Origin: Shouchella miscanthi
GTDB taxonomy: Bacteria; Bacillota; Bacilli; Bacillales; Bacillaceae_D
Assembly: GCF_007725405.1 (NCBI RefSeq)
Contig: NZ_CP042163.1
Span: 3,038,001-3,102,000, forward strand
Direction: 5' to 3'
DNA: 64,000 nucleotides
Shown here: in pieces, positions 8,811 through 18,229 of the stretch
Numbering within the stretch: position 1 is the stretch's first letter
Layout of the letters: each line of letters begins with the position of its first letter
The notes under the pieces: generated by a model
Told to the model about the DNA's origin: nothing
The model's input: the letters and a program-made list of their open reading frames with translations, nothing else
Databases searched by the model: none
Position numbers and translations under genes: made by a program

Positions 8811-8883
8811 TGGAGCCTAGGGGGCTCGAACCCCTGACCTCTTCGCTGCCAGCGAAGCGCTCTCCCAGCTGAGCTAAGGCCCC
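8811..8883 (-). tRNA. tRNA-Ala (GGC anticodon)
   Basis: The 73-nt minus-strand sequence folds into a full cloverleaf. The acceptor arm GGGGCCU/AGGCUCC contains the G3:U70 pair that identifies alanine tRNA; the D arm has AGCUCAGCUGGGAGAGC; the anticodon arm CUUCG-CUGGCAG-CGAAG gives anticodon GGC; the T arm contains GGUUCGAGCC. CCA is not encoded (the bases after A73 are TGT). It is a single tRNA gene, not part of an rRNA operon here. Confidence 0.97.
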
Positions 8884-8995
8884 TCATTCATATAAAATTA
8901 CAGTATGTATTGTCTGCATTCAATTGCACTCTCATAATATAGCATATGCGTCACTCAGACGACAAGACGTTTCATTCACTTTTTCTACAAAAAGA

Positions 8996-9157
8996 TTACC
9001 CTAACAATACCCCAATTCCGTACCATAATACACCTGCCACTACGCCGACAAATCCTGCTTGAATGATGACTTCTCCTGTTAATTTCTTTGTTTTAACAAC
9101 ATCCAAAATCAGCCAACCAAAAAAAACAGCCAATGCAAGGACGATAGCATCTACCAT
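8996..9157 (-). CDS. Small two-helix membrane protein, 53 residues
   Basis: A 54-codon frame with ATG at 9155-9157, preceded by GGAGGG at ideal spacing, and stop TAA at 8996-8998. The product starts MVDAIVLALAVFFGWLILDV and has two hydrophobic segments (about 3-20 and 34-52) joined by a short basic linker (KTKKLTGE), so a two-helix hairpin protein is likely. It lies between yugN and tRNA-Ala on the same strand. I do not recognise the family and assign no function. Confidence 0.7.
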   Translation of the reverse strand: MVDAIVLALAVFFGWLILDVVKTKKLTGEVIIQAGFVGVVAGVLWYGIGVLLG

Positions 9158-9218
9158 AGCGATCCCTCCAACTTCTGTTTTTACTTTAGCAAGAAGCTAG
9201 AGGGACTGCAACTAATAA

Positions 9219-9635
9219 CTAGATATGAAAGGTCTGTTCGACTTCTTCAAGTAGATTTTTTGCGGTGCTTACGTACTTTTCGTCCACTTCTCCATCTTTA
9301 TCAATGGGACGTTGAAATTGATTTATGAGTCCGTCTACTGCTGGAGGAACATAGCCACCAATGCCTTCATCTGTATTACCATCTTGATAAACATGATTTA
9401 ACAAATAGGGTTTTCCTAATTTAAAGACCGCGCCACTTGAGCCCACTTCCCCTTCTACGGCAGTAAATGGTAACCGTAAAAACGTATATCCTCCCTCTTC
9501 GGAGAGCTTGTAATCGTAATAGCCATGATCATAATCCCAATTTCCACCTAGATCGTAGCCAAGCGGCGTTAACAGCGATTCTAATTCTTTTGCCTTTACG
9601 ACTTTTCCTTCTATTTTTGATGAAAGCTCGATCAT
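9219..9635 (-). CDS. yugN: YugN-like protein
   Basis: 138 residues, soluble and acidic, matching the YugN-like family found across Bacillaceae (start MIELSSKIEG, middle DYDHGYYDYKL, GYVPPAVDGLINQFQRP). Function unknown. The longest frame begins six codons earlier without a ribosome-binding site; ATG 9633-9635 follows AGGGGCGGT. Next to pgi, as yugN is in B. subtilis, which supports the name. Confidence 0.85.
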   Translation of the reverse strand: MIELSSKIEGKVVKAKELESLLTPLGYDLGGNWDYDHGYYDYKLSEEGGYTFLRLPFTAVEGEVGSSGAVFKLGKPYLLNHVYQDGNTDEGIGGYVPPAVDGLINQFQRPIDKDGEVDEKYVSTAKNLLEEVEQTFHI

Positions 9636-9733
9636 TCTTACCGCCCCTAACATTTTTATTTATTAGTGTGTGAGGCTTCTTGGAACTTATACATAAAAAA
9701 AGTACGGATGACAATTCATCCGTACTTCGCCTT

Positions 9734-11080
9734 CTAGAGACGTTTTTCGAGCTCTTCTTTTTCTTTTTCAAAACCTGGCTTACCAAGTAGTGCAAACATA
9801 TTTTTCTTATATGCTTCCACGCCTGGTTGATCAAATGGGTTTACTCCCATTAAATAGCCACTTACCGCGACTGCTTTTTCAAAGAAGTACACGAGATAAC
9901 CAAACGTATATTCATCAAGTTTTGGTATGGATACGATTAAATTTGGTACTCCACCATCTGTATGAGCGAGCATTGTGCCTTTAAACGCTTGCTTGTTCAC
10001 AAAATCCATCGTTTCACCAGCAAGATAGTTTAAGCCATCCAAGTCTTGATCTGCTTTTTCAATCTCAATATGCTTGTCCACTTGCTCCACATGAAGGACC
10101 GTTTCAAACAAGTCTCTACGTCCATCTTGTACGTATTGACCCATTGAATGAAGATCTGTCGAGAAGTCTACTGATGCAGGATAAATCCCTTTTTGATCTT
10201 TGCCTTCACTTTCGCCGAATAATTGCTTCCACCATTCGGAAACAAAGTGTAGCTGTGGCTCGTAATTCACCATTAGTTCAATGGTTTTTCCTTTATTGTA
10301 AAGAACATTACGAACAGCTGCGTATTGATACGCTTCATTTTCTTCTAATGTCGGTGAGGCATATGCATTTCTAGCTTCTTGAGCACCTTTCATCATTTGC
10401 TCAATATCAAGACCAGACACGGCAATAGGCAATAAGCCAACTGCTGTTAAAACAGAGAAGCGTCCGCCAACATCATCAGGAATAACAAATGACTCGTAGC
10501 CTTCTTCGTTTGCCAGTGTCTTAAGCGCACCTTTTTCTTTATCCGTTGTTGCATAGATACGCGTGCGCGCTTCTTCTTTTCCGTATTTCTTTTCTAAGAA
10601 GTCTCGGAAGATGCGAAAGGCAATGGCTGGCTCCGTCGTTGTTCCTGACTTAGAAATAACATTAACGGAAACATCCTTGCCTTCAAGAAGGTCGAATAAG
10701 TCACGAATATAGGTGGAACTAATATTTTGACCAACAAAAATGACTTGTGGTGCATTTCGTTGTTCATTTGATAAAACATTAAAAAACGAATGGTTTAATG
10801 CTTCAATTGCCGCTCGTGCACCTAAGTAAGAACCGCCGATTCCTGCAACAATGAGCACATCTGAATCTTGACGAATTTTCTTTGCTGCTAACTGTATACG
10901 TGCAAATTCCTCTTTATCATAATCGACCGGTAAGTCAATCCATCCCAAAAAGTCATTCCCTGCTCCCGTTTTTTCGTGAAGGGCTTGATGTGCAGTTGTC
11001 ACTTGGTCTTGCAATTGCTTCATCTCATGCTCTCCGAAAAAGGAAAGTGCCTTACTGTAATCAAATTGAATATGTGCCAT
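9734..11080 (-). CDS. pgi: Glucose-6-phosphate isomerase
   Basis: 448 residues, the usual length of the short Bacillus enzyme. It interconverts glucose-6-P and fructose-6-P in glycolysis. Visible signatures: [28 protein letters not shown] (sugar-phosphate loop), [13 protein letters not shown], and [12 protein letters not shown] near the C-terminus with the active-site lysine. The frame could extend 20 codons upstream, but that stretch runs through a hairpin; ATG 11078-11080 has GAAGGAGG upstream. That ribosome-binding site lies in the 3' arm of a strong hairpin after ddl, described separately. Confidence 0.96.
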   Translation of the reverse strand: MAHIQFDYSKALSFFGEHEMKQLQDQVTTAHQALHEKTGAGNDFLGWIDLPVDYDKEEFARIQLAAKKIRQDSDVLIVAGIGGSYLGARAAIEALNHSFFNVLSNEQRNAPQVIFVGQNISSTYIRDLFDLLEGKDVSVNVISKSGTTTEPAIAFRIFRDFLEKKYGKEEARTRIYATTDKEKGALKTLANEEGYESFVIPDDVGGRFSVLTAVGLLPIAVSGLDIEQMMKGAQEARNAYASPTLEENEAYQYAAVRNVLYNKGKTIELMVNYEPQLHFVSEWWKQLFGESEGKDQKGIYPASVDFSTDLHSMGQYVQDGRRDLFETVLHVEQVDKHIEIEKADQDLDGLNYLAGETMDFVNKQAFKGTMLAHTDGGVPNLIVSIPKLDEYTFGYLVYFFEKAVAVSGYLMGVNPFDQPGVEAYKKNMFALLGKPGFEKEKEELEKRL

Positions 11081-11088
11081 AAAAAAGA

Positions 11089-11131
11089 GCCTCCTTCTAT
11101 TCGGTACTTCATAAATGTACCGAAAGGAGGC
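11089..11131 (-). promoter_or_regulatory. Terminator-like hairpin that contains the pgi ribosome-binding site
   Basis: In minus-strand RNA GCCUCCUU (11131-11124) pairs with AAGGAGGC (11096-11089), and UCGGUAC (11123-11117) with GUACCGA (11107-11101), with a 9-nt loop and a 4-nt bulge. The descending arm holds the pgi Shine-Dalgarno sequence and is followed by UCUUUUUU directly before the AUG. Confidence 0.7.
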
Positions 11132-11146
11132 CAAAAACACAAGTCA

Positions 11147-12250
11147 TCAGCGCTCAAATACAGAACTCTTGAGTAGTTTGTCTTGCTCGTGTCGTTCAAT
11201 GGCTAAGTCAATTAACGTAGAAATTAAGTCTTGGTATGATAAACCACTTTCTTCCCAAAGCTTTGGATACATACTGATTTTTGTAAATCCTGGTAATGTA
11301 TTAATTTCGTTAATAATCACTTCGTTTTGGTTTGTTAAAAAGACATCCACTCTTGCTAATCCTTCACAATTTAGTGCTTGGTACGCACGTATGGCGATGT
11401 CTTGAATAGTTTTACTTACTTCACCGGTTAAATCAGCTGGGATTGCTAATTTGGCACCGTCTTCGCTAATGTACTTTGCATCGTATGAATAAAAACCATC
11501 TTGAGGTAAAATTTCACCACAAACACTTGCTTTTGGGTGATCGTTTCCTAAAACAGCACATTCAATTTCTCGACCAACAACAGCCGCCTCAATTAAAATT
11601 TTGTGATCATAGGAATAAGCAAATTCAATTGCCTCGTTAAATTCTTTTTCATTCGATGCTTTACTTACACCTACTGAAGAACCTTGATTGGCCGGTTTAA
11701 TAAAAACAGGCATCCCAAGATTTTCTTCAATTGTTTTAAAGTTAATTTGCTCTTTTGTACCACGAGTAAAACTAACCCCTGTTGCAACGTTTAAGCCAGC
11801 TATTTGAAGCAGCTTTTTTGCAACGTCTTTATCCATACTTACAGCCGAGCCTAAAACATTTGAGCCAACAAACGGTAAATTTGCCAAACGCATCATGCCT
11901 TGTAAGGACCCGTCTTCTCCAAGTGTTCCATGAACGATTGGAAAAATTACATCTAGTTGTCCAAGGGCCGTATTTTGATCGACTGGCTGAAGTTGATTGG
12001 ACTCTTTCCCAGGCATAAAGGATACACCTTGATTTGATTTATTAAGCTCGATTAGAGCGGGATTGTGTTCATTTAATAAAAAGTTCGTGGCTTCATTTAA
12101 GTGCCATTGTCCTTGTTTATCAATACCAATGAGTGTTACATCAAAACGATCTTTATCAATGGCGTCTACGATGTTTTTCGCCGACTGTAGCGATACTTCA
12201 TGCTCAGCTGATTTTCCACCGAATATAATTCCTACACGTGTTTTTGCCAA
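11147..12250 (-). CDS. ddl: D-alanine--D-alanine ligase
   Basis: ATP-grasp ligase joining two D-alanines for peptidoglycan. About 367 residues with [16 protein letters not shown] at the N-terminus, [11 protein letters not shown] (ATP lid), SYDAKY (the first Tyr is the residue expected in D-Ala-D-Ala rather than D-Ala-D-Lac enzymes) and EINTLPGFT (metal and substrate binding). GTG at 12259 gives a slightly longer frame but lies only 1-2 bases from AAGGAG; TTG 12248-12250 is better placed. It is followed by pgi on the same strand through a terminator-like hairpin. Confidence 0.95.
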   Translation of the reverse strand: MAKTRVGIIFGGKSAEHEVSLQSAKNIVDAIDKDRFDVTLIGIDKQGQWHLNEATNFLLNEHNPALIELNKSNQGVSFMPGKESNQLQPVDQNTALGQLDVIFPIVHGTLGEDGSLQGMMRLANLPFVGSNVLGSAVSMDKDVAKKLLQIAGLNVATGVSFTRGTKEQINFKTIEENLGMPVFIKPANQGSSVGVSKASNEKEFNEAIEFAYSYDHKILIEAAVVGREIECAVLGNDHPKASVCGEILPQDGFYSYDAKYISEDGAKLAIPADLTGEVSKTIQDIAIRAYQALNCEGLARVDVFLTNQNEVIINEINTLPGFTKISMYPKLWEESGLSYQDLISTLIDLAIERHEQDKLLKSSVFER

Positions 12251-12319
12251 ACCCTTCACTCTCCTTCCCGTTTATTATACACGGAAAAGGCTTGTTACAG
12301 AATGAGAAAAACGTAATGA

Positions 12320-12350
12320 AAAAAGACAGTCCCATTTGGACTGTCTTTTC
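12320..12350 (-). terminator. Terminator after the alcohol dehydrogenase gene
   Basis: 12-bp stem AAAAGACAGTCC/GGACTGTCTTTT (12321-12332 with 12338-12349) with flanking A/T runs, 13 bases after the stop codon. Confidence 0.85.
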
Positions 12351-12362
12351 TGCAGACATTCA

Positions 12363-13526
12363 CTAAAGTGCTTGCTTTAAAATTTCTAGTGCTTCTGGGC
12401 GACCTATTTTATGGTAGTTACCGAAAATACCGTTCGCACTTGCAATATCTGCAATTTCATCAAGCTGATCTTCTGTAATAGTGTAATCACTTAGAGCGGT
12501 AGGTGCACCTAAAGCCGTCCAGAATGAAGCAAGTTTATCAATGCCTTCTAAAGCGGCATCTCGATCTTCTTTTCCAGAACGGTCGACTCCAAATACCCGT
12601 TGTGCTAGTTGCGCGCCTCTTTCAGGGTTTACATCAACACTATGTCTCATCCAGTGAGGGAATAAAATAGCAAGACCGCCAGCATGTGGAATATCTGATA
12701 CCGCTGAAACAGCATGCTCTAAGTTATGTGATCCCCAGTCACCGCGAGCCCCCATTTGCGTAATCCCATTTAGTGCCATTGTACCACTGTAAAGAATCGT
12801 TTCTCTTAAATCAACATCGTCTAGGTTGTCCAGTAAATCTGGCGCTGCCTCCATAACAGTTGTAAGAATCGATTCACAGATACGATCTTGTAACGGTGTG
12901 TTTTCTGCAGGGTGAAAATACGCTTCTAAAACGTGAGTCATCATATCGACGATACCGTATACCGTTTGATCTTTTGGAACAGACACTGTGTTTTCCGGAT
13001 CTAAAATAGAGAAGTTCGGGAACGTAAAAATACAACCCCAGCCAATCTTTTGGTGGGTTTCCCAATTTGTTATAACAGAACCAGAGTTCATTTCTGAACC
13101 GGTAGCTGCTAATGTTAAAATCGTTCCGAAAGGCAGGGCATCTTCAGCAAGTTCCTTTTTAGTAATGATGTCCCATATGTCACCATCATATCGAGCACCT
13201 ACTGCAATTGCCTTTGTTGCATCGATAACACTCCCACCGCCTACAGCTAGAATAAAGCCAATGGCGTGTTCTTTGCACAAATCAATTCCTTTTTGCACCG
13301 TTGTTAAACGAGGGTTTGGTTCAACACCTGCAAGCTCTGTCACATTGCAACCTGCATATTCCAACTGCTGTCTTACTTTGTCATACAAGCCATTATTTTT
13401 TATGCTGCCACCACCATAAACAAGTAGCACATTTCGATCATAGACAACAAGCTCATCTGCTAAGCTTTCTGTCTTTCCTTGTCCAAAAATTAATTTTGTT
13501 GGGTTATAAAATGTAAAAGCGTCCAT
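12363..13526 (-). CDS. Iron-containing alcohol dehydrogenase (YugJ/BdhA type)
   Basis: 387 residues of the family III (iron/zinc) alcohol dehydrogenases, close to the NADH-dependent butanol dehydrogenases YugJ and YugK. The dinucleotide loop [18 protein letters not shown] is at about 92-109, and the metal ligands are in [15 protein letters not shown] and in [18 protein letters not shown] (Asp plus three His). The start [15 protein letters not shown] is typical. AAGGAGGCTCC precedes ATG. Its own terminator and position between yuzA and ddl suggest a single-gene unit. Natural substrate is not predictable. Confidence 0.9.
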   Translation of the reverse strand: MDAFTFYNPTKLIFGQGKTESLADELVVYDRNVLLVYGGGSIKNNGLYDKVRQQLEYAGCNVTELAGVEPNPRLTTVQKGIDLCKEHAIGFILAVGGGSVIDATKAIAVGARYDGDIWDIITKKELAEDALPFGTILTLAATGSEMNSGSVITNWETHQKIGWGCIFTFPNFSILDPENTVSVPKDQTVYGIVDMMTHVLEAYFHPAENTPLQDRICESILTTVMEAAPDLLDNLDDVDLRETILYSGTMALNGITQMGARGDWGSHNLEHAVSAVSDIPHAGGLAILFPHWMRHSVDVNPERGAQLAQRVFGVDRSGKEDRDAALEGIDKLASFWTALGAPTALSDYTITEDQLDEIADIASANGIFGNYHKIGRPEALEILKQAL

Positions 13527-13697
13527 TAAGGAGCCTCCTTTTTAATTTATCCACATCTATCGTAGCGCGTTTTTATTATTTCCGCAAAGACAATGCTTCA
13601 TTATTGGCAGACATCACCTAACATAAACACGCCCATTCTATCCCATTCTAAGAGGAGCACATCATTACTGTGCACAATCATTAGGAGGTGAAATCGA

Positions 13698-13931
13698 ATG
13701 AGCGGAATTCAAAAAACAGCTTTAGTATTAGCCATTATTGGTGCCATCAACTGGGGACTAATTGGATTCTTCCGTTTTGACCTTGTTGCTTTTATTTTCA
13801 ATGGTCAAGCATCAGTCATTTCTCGACTTATTTATGCTTTAGTCGGATTAGCAGGCCTTTACGCTATTTCCATTTTATTGAAGCCTAAAGAAGAATTAGG
13901 CAGAGACCACGAAGTCGAGCCACAACGATAA
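13698..13931 (+). CDS. yuzA: DUF378 small membrane protein (YuzA-like)
   Basis: 77 residues: two transmembrane helices (about 7-27 and 43-61) and a charged tail. The segment ALVLAIIGAINWGLIGFFRF is the DUF378 signature. Function unknown. AGGAGGTG sits eight bases before the ATG. It lies head-to-head with the alcohol dehydrogenase gene and converges on yugI through a shared terminator; a yuzA gene is also found in the yug region of B. subtilis. Confidence 0.85.
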   Translation: MSGIQKTALVLAIIGAINWGLIGFFRFDLVAFIFNGQASVISRLIYALVGLAGLYAISILLKPKEELGRDHEVEPQR

Positions 13932-13962
13932 AAACAGCTAGTTTTCACTAGCTGTTTTTTTT
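13931..13962. terminator. Bidirectional terminator yuzA/yugI
   Basis: AAAACAGCTAG/CTAGCTGTTTT stem with a T8 run on the plus strand, between convergent genes. Confidence 0.85.
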
Positions 13963-14374
13963 ATTTCTTCGCGCGCTTATTCAGATCTGCTTGAATTTCG
14001 TTAGACTGCTTTAACCATTCTTTTAACTTGTCTTCTAATGTATTAAAGCCTTGTTGTTTCTGTTGAGGCGCTTGAGGTTTACGCGCGCCACCGCCCGTAT
14101 TAGCACGTGGCTTCGCTTGTGGACGAGCAGGCGCCTCTTGCGTTGCACGGATTGATAAAGAAATCTTTCCAGATTCTTGATCTACTGACATCACTTTTAC
14201 TTTGACTTCGTCTCCTACTGTTAATACATCTGCAATATCTTTCACATAACCGTGAGCAACTTCAGATATATGAACAAGTCCTTGTTTTTTTTCATCGATC
14301 GCAACAAAGGCACCGAACGGCTTGATTCCCGTTACTTTCCCTTCGATAATGCTACCTTCTTCGTAATTAGACAT
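13961..14374 (-). CDS. yugI: S1-domain RNA-binding general stress protein (YugI/GSP13)
   Basis: 137 residues: an N-terminal S1 OB-fold (about 5-75; EGKVTGIKPFGAFVAI and GLVHISEVAHGYV) followed by a low-complexity Pro/Gln/Arg region and a charged C-terminal tail. B. subtilis YugI (GSP13) is a ribosome-associated general stress protein. The longest frame starts at a TTG lying in the ribosome-binding site; ATG 14372-14374 follows AGGAG at normal spacing. It is the last gene after the alaR-alaT-thiM-helicase group. Confidence 0.88.
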   Translation of the reverse strand: MSNYEEGSIIEGKVTGIKPFGAFVAIDEKKQGLVHISEVAHGYVKDIADVLTVGDEVKVKVMSVDQESGKISLSIRATQEAPARPQAKPRANTGGGARKPQAPQQKQQGFNTLEDKLKEWLKQSNEIQADLNKRAKK

Positions 14375-14453
14375 TAAACACAACTCCTAAACAATGATTT
14401 AACCTTTTAATTTTACCATAGGTTTCGCTATAGCGCAAAGTCTGATCAATTGT

Positions 14454-15587
14454 TTATTGTGTGACCAAGGCCCCATTTTGTAAAATTGCGTTCGTAATCG
14501 TAATTGCTAACCGTTTTTCATATTTATCTTTTAAATACTGTTCTTGCTCATTAAACAAAGAAATCACTTTCCCTGCCTCGTTTACTCTTCCTGTTCGTCC
14601 AGCCCGATGAAGATAGCTTTCCACAGAACGAGTTGCATTTAACTGGATAATATGGGTTACTTTTTCAACATCAATTCCTCTTGCCGCCACATCTGTTGCT
14701 ACTAGAATAGTGGCTGAACCATTTTTAAACTGAGAGATCGCTTGTTCTCGCTCTATTTTTGTCTGTTCAGACGATAACCCTACAGCTTCTATCTTACGGT
14801 ATCGTAACTTATCGACTGTTTCCACTAATCGCTCTAACTGATTCACAAACACAATGCCTTTTGTAATTTGCTCAGCATGAATGATTTTTCGAACCGTATC
14901 AACTCGATCACGCTCTTCAATAGTGAGCGCCACATGTTCGATTTGTTCTGGCAGTGTAGACGTATTCTCTTCAACTTTTTCCACTTGAGGAGAAAATACC
15001 TTCAGTCTATCCTCTAGACCTTTTGGAATCGTTGCCGATGCAAACAATCCCTGCACATTATAGCCAAGACGTTTCCCTAGCTCTTCGACGTCTTTCCACG
15101 ATTCTTGCTCTTCTACTAGTCGATCAACTTCATCAAGCACATACAGACGCACATTAGTTAGTTTCAGTTTCTTTAAACGGACGAGCTCCATTACTCTTCC
15201 TGGTGTTCCAACCGCAATATGCGGCTTGCTTTTCTTTAGTTTTTCAACTTGACGGTTGATATTCGCTCCACCAATAAATGCCATTGACGTTATGTCTGTA
15301 TTAGCTGTGACTTCTTTAATAACCGTTTCAATTTGGACAGCAAGTTCTTGAGATGGAGCGATAATGATTCCTTGTATGGTTTGTTCCTTTGCAGCGATCG
15401 CAGAAAGCAATGGCAATACATAAGCAAGCGTTTTTCCCGACCCAGTTTGTGATCGAAACATTAAGCTTTCGCCTTGAATTGCTCGAGGAATGACAACATC
15501 CTGTATAGGTGTCGGTTCCTCAATTCCTTTCTTTACTAAATTGGCTCCTATTTGTTCTGGTAAATCCATGGTTAATTGTTTAATCAT
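14454..15587 (-). CDS. DEAD-box RNA helicase (YfmL-like, DEVD variant)
   Basis: 377 residues, little more than the two RecA domains. Motifs: Q motif PTPIQ, motif I SQTGSGKT, Ib TPGR, II DEVD in place of DEAD, III SAT, and VI HRAGRTGR. There is no long C-terminal RNA-binding tail, so it resembles the short YfmL-type helicases that act in cold growth and ribosome assembly in B. subtilis. The longest frame starts inside the thiM stop region, but ATG 15585-15587 has GAGGAG and lies 14 bp after thiM, so the two are probably cotranscribed. Confidence 0.85.
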   Translation of the reverse strand: MIKQLTMDLPEQIGANLVKKGIEEPTPIQDVVIPRAIQGESLMFRSQTGSGKTLAYVLPLLSAIAAKEQTIQGIIIAPSQELAVQIETVIKEVTANTDITSMAFIGGANINRQVEKLKKSKPHIAVGTPGRVMELVRLKKLKLTNVRLYVLDEVDRLVEEQESWKDVEELGKRLGYNVQGLFASATIPKGLEDRLKVFSPQVEKVEENTSTLPEQIEHVALTIEERDRVDTVRKIIHAEQITKGIVFVNQLERLVETVDKLRYRKIEAVGLSSEQTKIEREQAISQFKNGSATILVATDVAARGIDVEKVTHIIQLNATRSVESYLHRAGRTGRVNEAGKVISLFNEQEQYLKDKYEKRLAITITNAILQNGALVTQ

Positions 15588-15601
15588 ACTTAACTCCTCT
15601 A

Positions 15602-16381
15602 TTATAGCCATTCCATTCGGTAAAACGGTTCTGCTTCTTCTTCTGATAACGTGCTCAATGCATCTAAAAATTCCAACTGAAAAGAAGCAACGCCTCGATC
15701 ACTTGCTTTTGCAAAGGCACGTTCTGCTGCGACTCCATAATGAGCAAGTCCTTCTGCTGCAGCTTTAATCTTGTCGTCCCTATTAATAGCTAAGTAAGCC
15801 GCTAGGACACCACCTAATAAACATCCTGTGCCGACTACACGTGTTAGCCACTCATGTCCATTTTTTATCGTGACCGTACGGGACCCATCCGTCACAACAT
15901 CTTGCTCACCCGTTACAACGATAAGGGTATTTAATTCCTCTGCTGCACGTTTTGCTAGGACAACCGGGTCTGTTTTAATTTGGGCATCTACCCCTTTTAC
16001 AGTCCCTACTTCTCCTAAAATTGCTGCTATTTCCCCTGCATTTCCCCTAATTAAGGTGATATCAACGTGCTGTAAAATCCGAGCCACCAATTCATTGCGA
16101 AACGATGTCGCTCCTGCACCAACAGGATCAAGAATAACAGGTGTTCCTTTTTTATTCGCTGCTTGACCAGCATGTATCATTGATTCAATAACAGTTTCAG
16201 ACGGAGTTCCAATATTTAACAGAAGCGCATCTGCCGCTTCTGCCATTTCATGTGTCTCTTCTTTTGCGTAAGCCATCACAGGTGAAGCACCAATAGCAAG
16301 AAGTCCATTAGCAGTGAAATTTGTTACAACTAAGTTAGTCATACAATGAATTAATGGATTCTGTTGTCGAAGTGTACTCAT
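15602..16381 (-). CDS. thiM: Hydroxyethylthiazole kinase
   Basis: 259-residue ribokinase-like enzyme that phosphorylates 4-methyl-5-(2-hydroxyethyl)thiazole, a thiamine salvage step. Visible: PLIHCMTNLVVTNFTANGLLA, PVILDPVGAGATSFR, IRGNAGEIAAI, and TRVVGTGCLLGG with the catalytic Cys loop. ATG 16379-16381 follows AAAGGA; the upstream in-frame start has no ribosome-binding site. It stands alone, without thiE or tenA and without a TPP riboswitch in the 28 bp after alaT, so it appears to be carried on the alaRT transcript. Confidence 0.93.
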   Translation of the reverse strand: MSTLRQQNPLIHCMTNLVVTNFTANGLLAIGASPVMAYAKEETHEMAEAADALLLNIGTPSETVIESMIHAGQAANKKGTPVILDPVGAGATSFRNELVARILQHVDITLIRGNAGEIAAILGEVGTVKGVDAQIKTDPVVLAKRAAEELNTLIVVTGEQDVVTDGSRTVTIKNGHEWLTRVVGTGCLLGGVLAAYLAINRDDKIKAAAEGLAHYGVAAERAFAKASDRGVASFQLEFLDALSTLSEEEAEPFYRMEWL

Positions 16382-16409
16382 ACATAACGATCCTTTCTCA
16401 TAAAAAGCT

Positions 16410-17603
16410 TTACGTTTCCTTTTGCCAGTCATGCTTTTTCAAAAACCGCCCGACCCGATGAAGAGCCTCTTCTAAATTCTTTAGAGATGTAGCGTATGAA
16501 CAGCGAATATGCCCTTCGCCCCCTTCACCAAATACGGAACCAGGCACCACAGCAACTCGTTCTTCTATAAGTAGTTTTTCCGCAAACGCCTCAGAAGATA
16601 AGCCTGTATGTTTAATTGATGGAAATGCATAAAATGCACCGCTTGGCTTATGACATGGCAAACCAATCTCATTTGCTGTTTTCACAAAATAGTTTCGTCG
16701 CTGTTGATAGGACAACTTCATTTTTTCTACATCTTCCATACCGTTTACTAATGCCTCTAACGCCCCGTATTGTGCCATCGTCGGCGCGCACATTAAGCTA
16801 TATTGGTGAATTTTGAGCATGGCTTGCAGGAGATCAGGAGGCGCAAGAACAAAGCCAAGTCTCCATCCTGTCATTGCAAATGCTTTTGAAAACCCATTGA
16901 TCACAATCGTTTGCTCTTTCATACCTGGTAATTCTGAAAAGCATGTATGCTCGTCGTCGTATGATAGTTCAGAGTAAATTTCATCTGAAAATACAATTAA
17001 GTTATGCTTCTGAATGATTGCGGCTATTTGTTCTAACTTTCTTCTATTTAAGGAAGCGCCAGTCGGGTTATTCGGGTAACAAATCATAATGGCCTTCGTT
17101 TTTTCAGTGATCACTTTTTCAATATCAGCAGGATTAACTTCAAAATGATTTTCTGCACTTGTTCCAACCGAGATAGGAACTCCACCAGCAAGGGTTACGA
17201 GCGGCGCATAAGAGACAAACGTCGGTTCCACAATAATGACTTCATCACCAGGATCTAAAATGGCTCGCATCCCAATATCAATGGCTTCACTTGCACCAAC
17301 CGTTACAAGAATTTCTTCTTCCGGGTTATAGTGAACGCGATACCGCTGTTCCATATAAAGCGAGATCGCCTGTCGAAGTTCTGGTAAGCCAGCGTTTGCT
17401 GTATAAGCGGTAAACCCTCTTTCTAAAGAAGAGATGCTTGCTTCACGTACATTCCAAGGCGTTACAAAGTCAGGTTCTCCAACGCCTAGGGAAATTATAT
17501 TGTCCATCTTAGATGCCAAATCAAAAAAACGTCGAATGCCTGACGGCTGAATACTTGATACTTTTTGTGATAAGCGCTCTTTTTTAATAACAGTATGTTT
17601 CAT
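16410..17603 (-). CDS. alaT: PLP-dependent aminotransferase (AlaT/YugH type)
   Basis: 397 residues, class I/II aminotransferase. The PLP lysine is in NGFSKAFAMTGWRLGF; other landmarks are YTANAGLPELRQAI, CYPNNPTGASLN and IRCSYATS near the end. Its start codon overlaps the alaR stop by 1 bp. In B. subtilis the same pair (yugG-yugH, now alaR-alaT) makes alanine from pyruvate and glutamate, with AlaR as Lrp-type regulator; the arrangement here supports that role. Sequence alone does not exclude an aromatic or aspartate aminotransferase activity. Confidence 0.85.
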   Translation of the reverse strand: MKHTVIKKERLSQKVSSIQPSGIRRFFDLASKMDNIISLGVGEPDFVTPWNVREASISSLERGFTAYTANAGLPELRQAISLYMEQRYRVHYNPEEEILVTVGASEAIDIGMRAILDPGDEVIIVEPTFVSYAPLVTLAGGVPISVGTSAENHFEVNPADIEKVITEKTKAIMICYPNNPTGASLNRRKLEQIAAIIQKHNLIVFSDEIYSELSYDDEHTCFSELPGMKEQTIVINGFSKAFAMTGWRLGFVLAPPDLLQAMLKIHQYSLMCAPTMAQYGALEALVNGMEDVEKMKLSYQQRRNYFVKTANEIGLPCHKPSGAFYAFPSIKHTGLSSEAFAEKLLIEERVAVVPGSVFGEGGEGHIRCSYATSLKNLEEALHRVGRFLKKHDWQKET

Positions 17604-18100
17604 TACGGTGTCACCACAATTCTACGGTCTTCTTCAGGTTCTTTAAAGATGACGCCATCATGTTTGTAGGTTTTCAACTGAAAGTGCGTCGTTGTTGATA
17701 AAACCGAATCAATTGTAGACAAGCGCTCCGAAACAAAACGAGCCGTTTCTTGCATTGTCCTTCCTTCCACAACGACTGATAGGTCATATGCTCCTGACAT
17801 TAAATAAAGGGCCTTCACTTCTGGAAAGCGATAAATTCGCTCAGCAACTTCGTCAAATCCGACGCCTCGCTTAGGTGCGACTTTCACATCAATCATCGCT
17901 GTGACTGCTTCTTGGACAGGAAGCTTTGCCCAATTTACAACTGCCGAGTAACTTAAAATTACGTTATTGTTTTCTAATTCTTCAATATACGAATCGACTT
18001 CTTTCTCAGTCAAATCAACCATCTTTGCGATTTTCTCTGAATCAATTCGACCATTTGCTTCTATAATTTGCAAAATCTCAATTGATTTTTTATCAAACAT
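17603..18100 (-). CDS. alaR: Lrp/AsnC family regulator (AlaR/YugG type)
   Basis: 165 residues: an N-terminal helix-turn-helix (about 5-50) and a C-terminal RAM ligand-binding domain (VDVKVAPKRGVGFDEVAERI onward). It is translationally coupled to alaT. Lrp-type proteins sense amino acids; the B. subtilis counterpart controls the alanine aminotransferase gene. Of two ATGs two codons apart, 18098-18100 has the better distance from AGGAGA. First gene of a probable alaR-alaT-thiM-helicase transcript. Confidence 0.85.
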   Translation of the reverse strand: MFDKKSIEILQIIEANGRIDSEKIAKMVDLTEKEVDSYIEELENNNVILSYSAVVNWAKLPVQEAVTAMIDVKVAPKRGVGFDEVAERIYRFPEVKALYLMSGAYDLSVVVEGRTMQETARFVSERLSTIDSVLSTTTHFQLKTYKHDGVIFKEPEEDRRIVVTP

Positions 18101-18229
18101 AGCCATCTCTCCTCGCCAAATCCTTCTCCTAAAGAGTAATTATACATTGTTTGTTTATCCTAATCATAACATAGGAATTTCCCAATCTCTTGTTTAAAAT
18201 TAAGGGATCCTTTAGGAGTGTACACAACA

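Noticed and set aside
11081-11140. 20-codon N-terminal extension of Pgi
   Set aside because: It translates the hairpin and the ribosome-binding site; family proteins start at MAHIQFDYS.
12988-13419. 143-codon plus-strand frame over the alcohol dehydrogenase gene
   Set aside because: Antisense shadow of a strongly conserved enzyme; no ribosome-binding site, and composition follows the opposite-strand codons.
16382-16409. TPP riboswitch before thiM
   Set aside because: Only 28 bp separate alaT and thiM, and no thi-box sequence is present.
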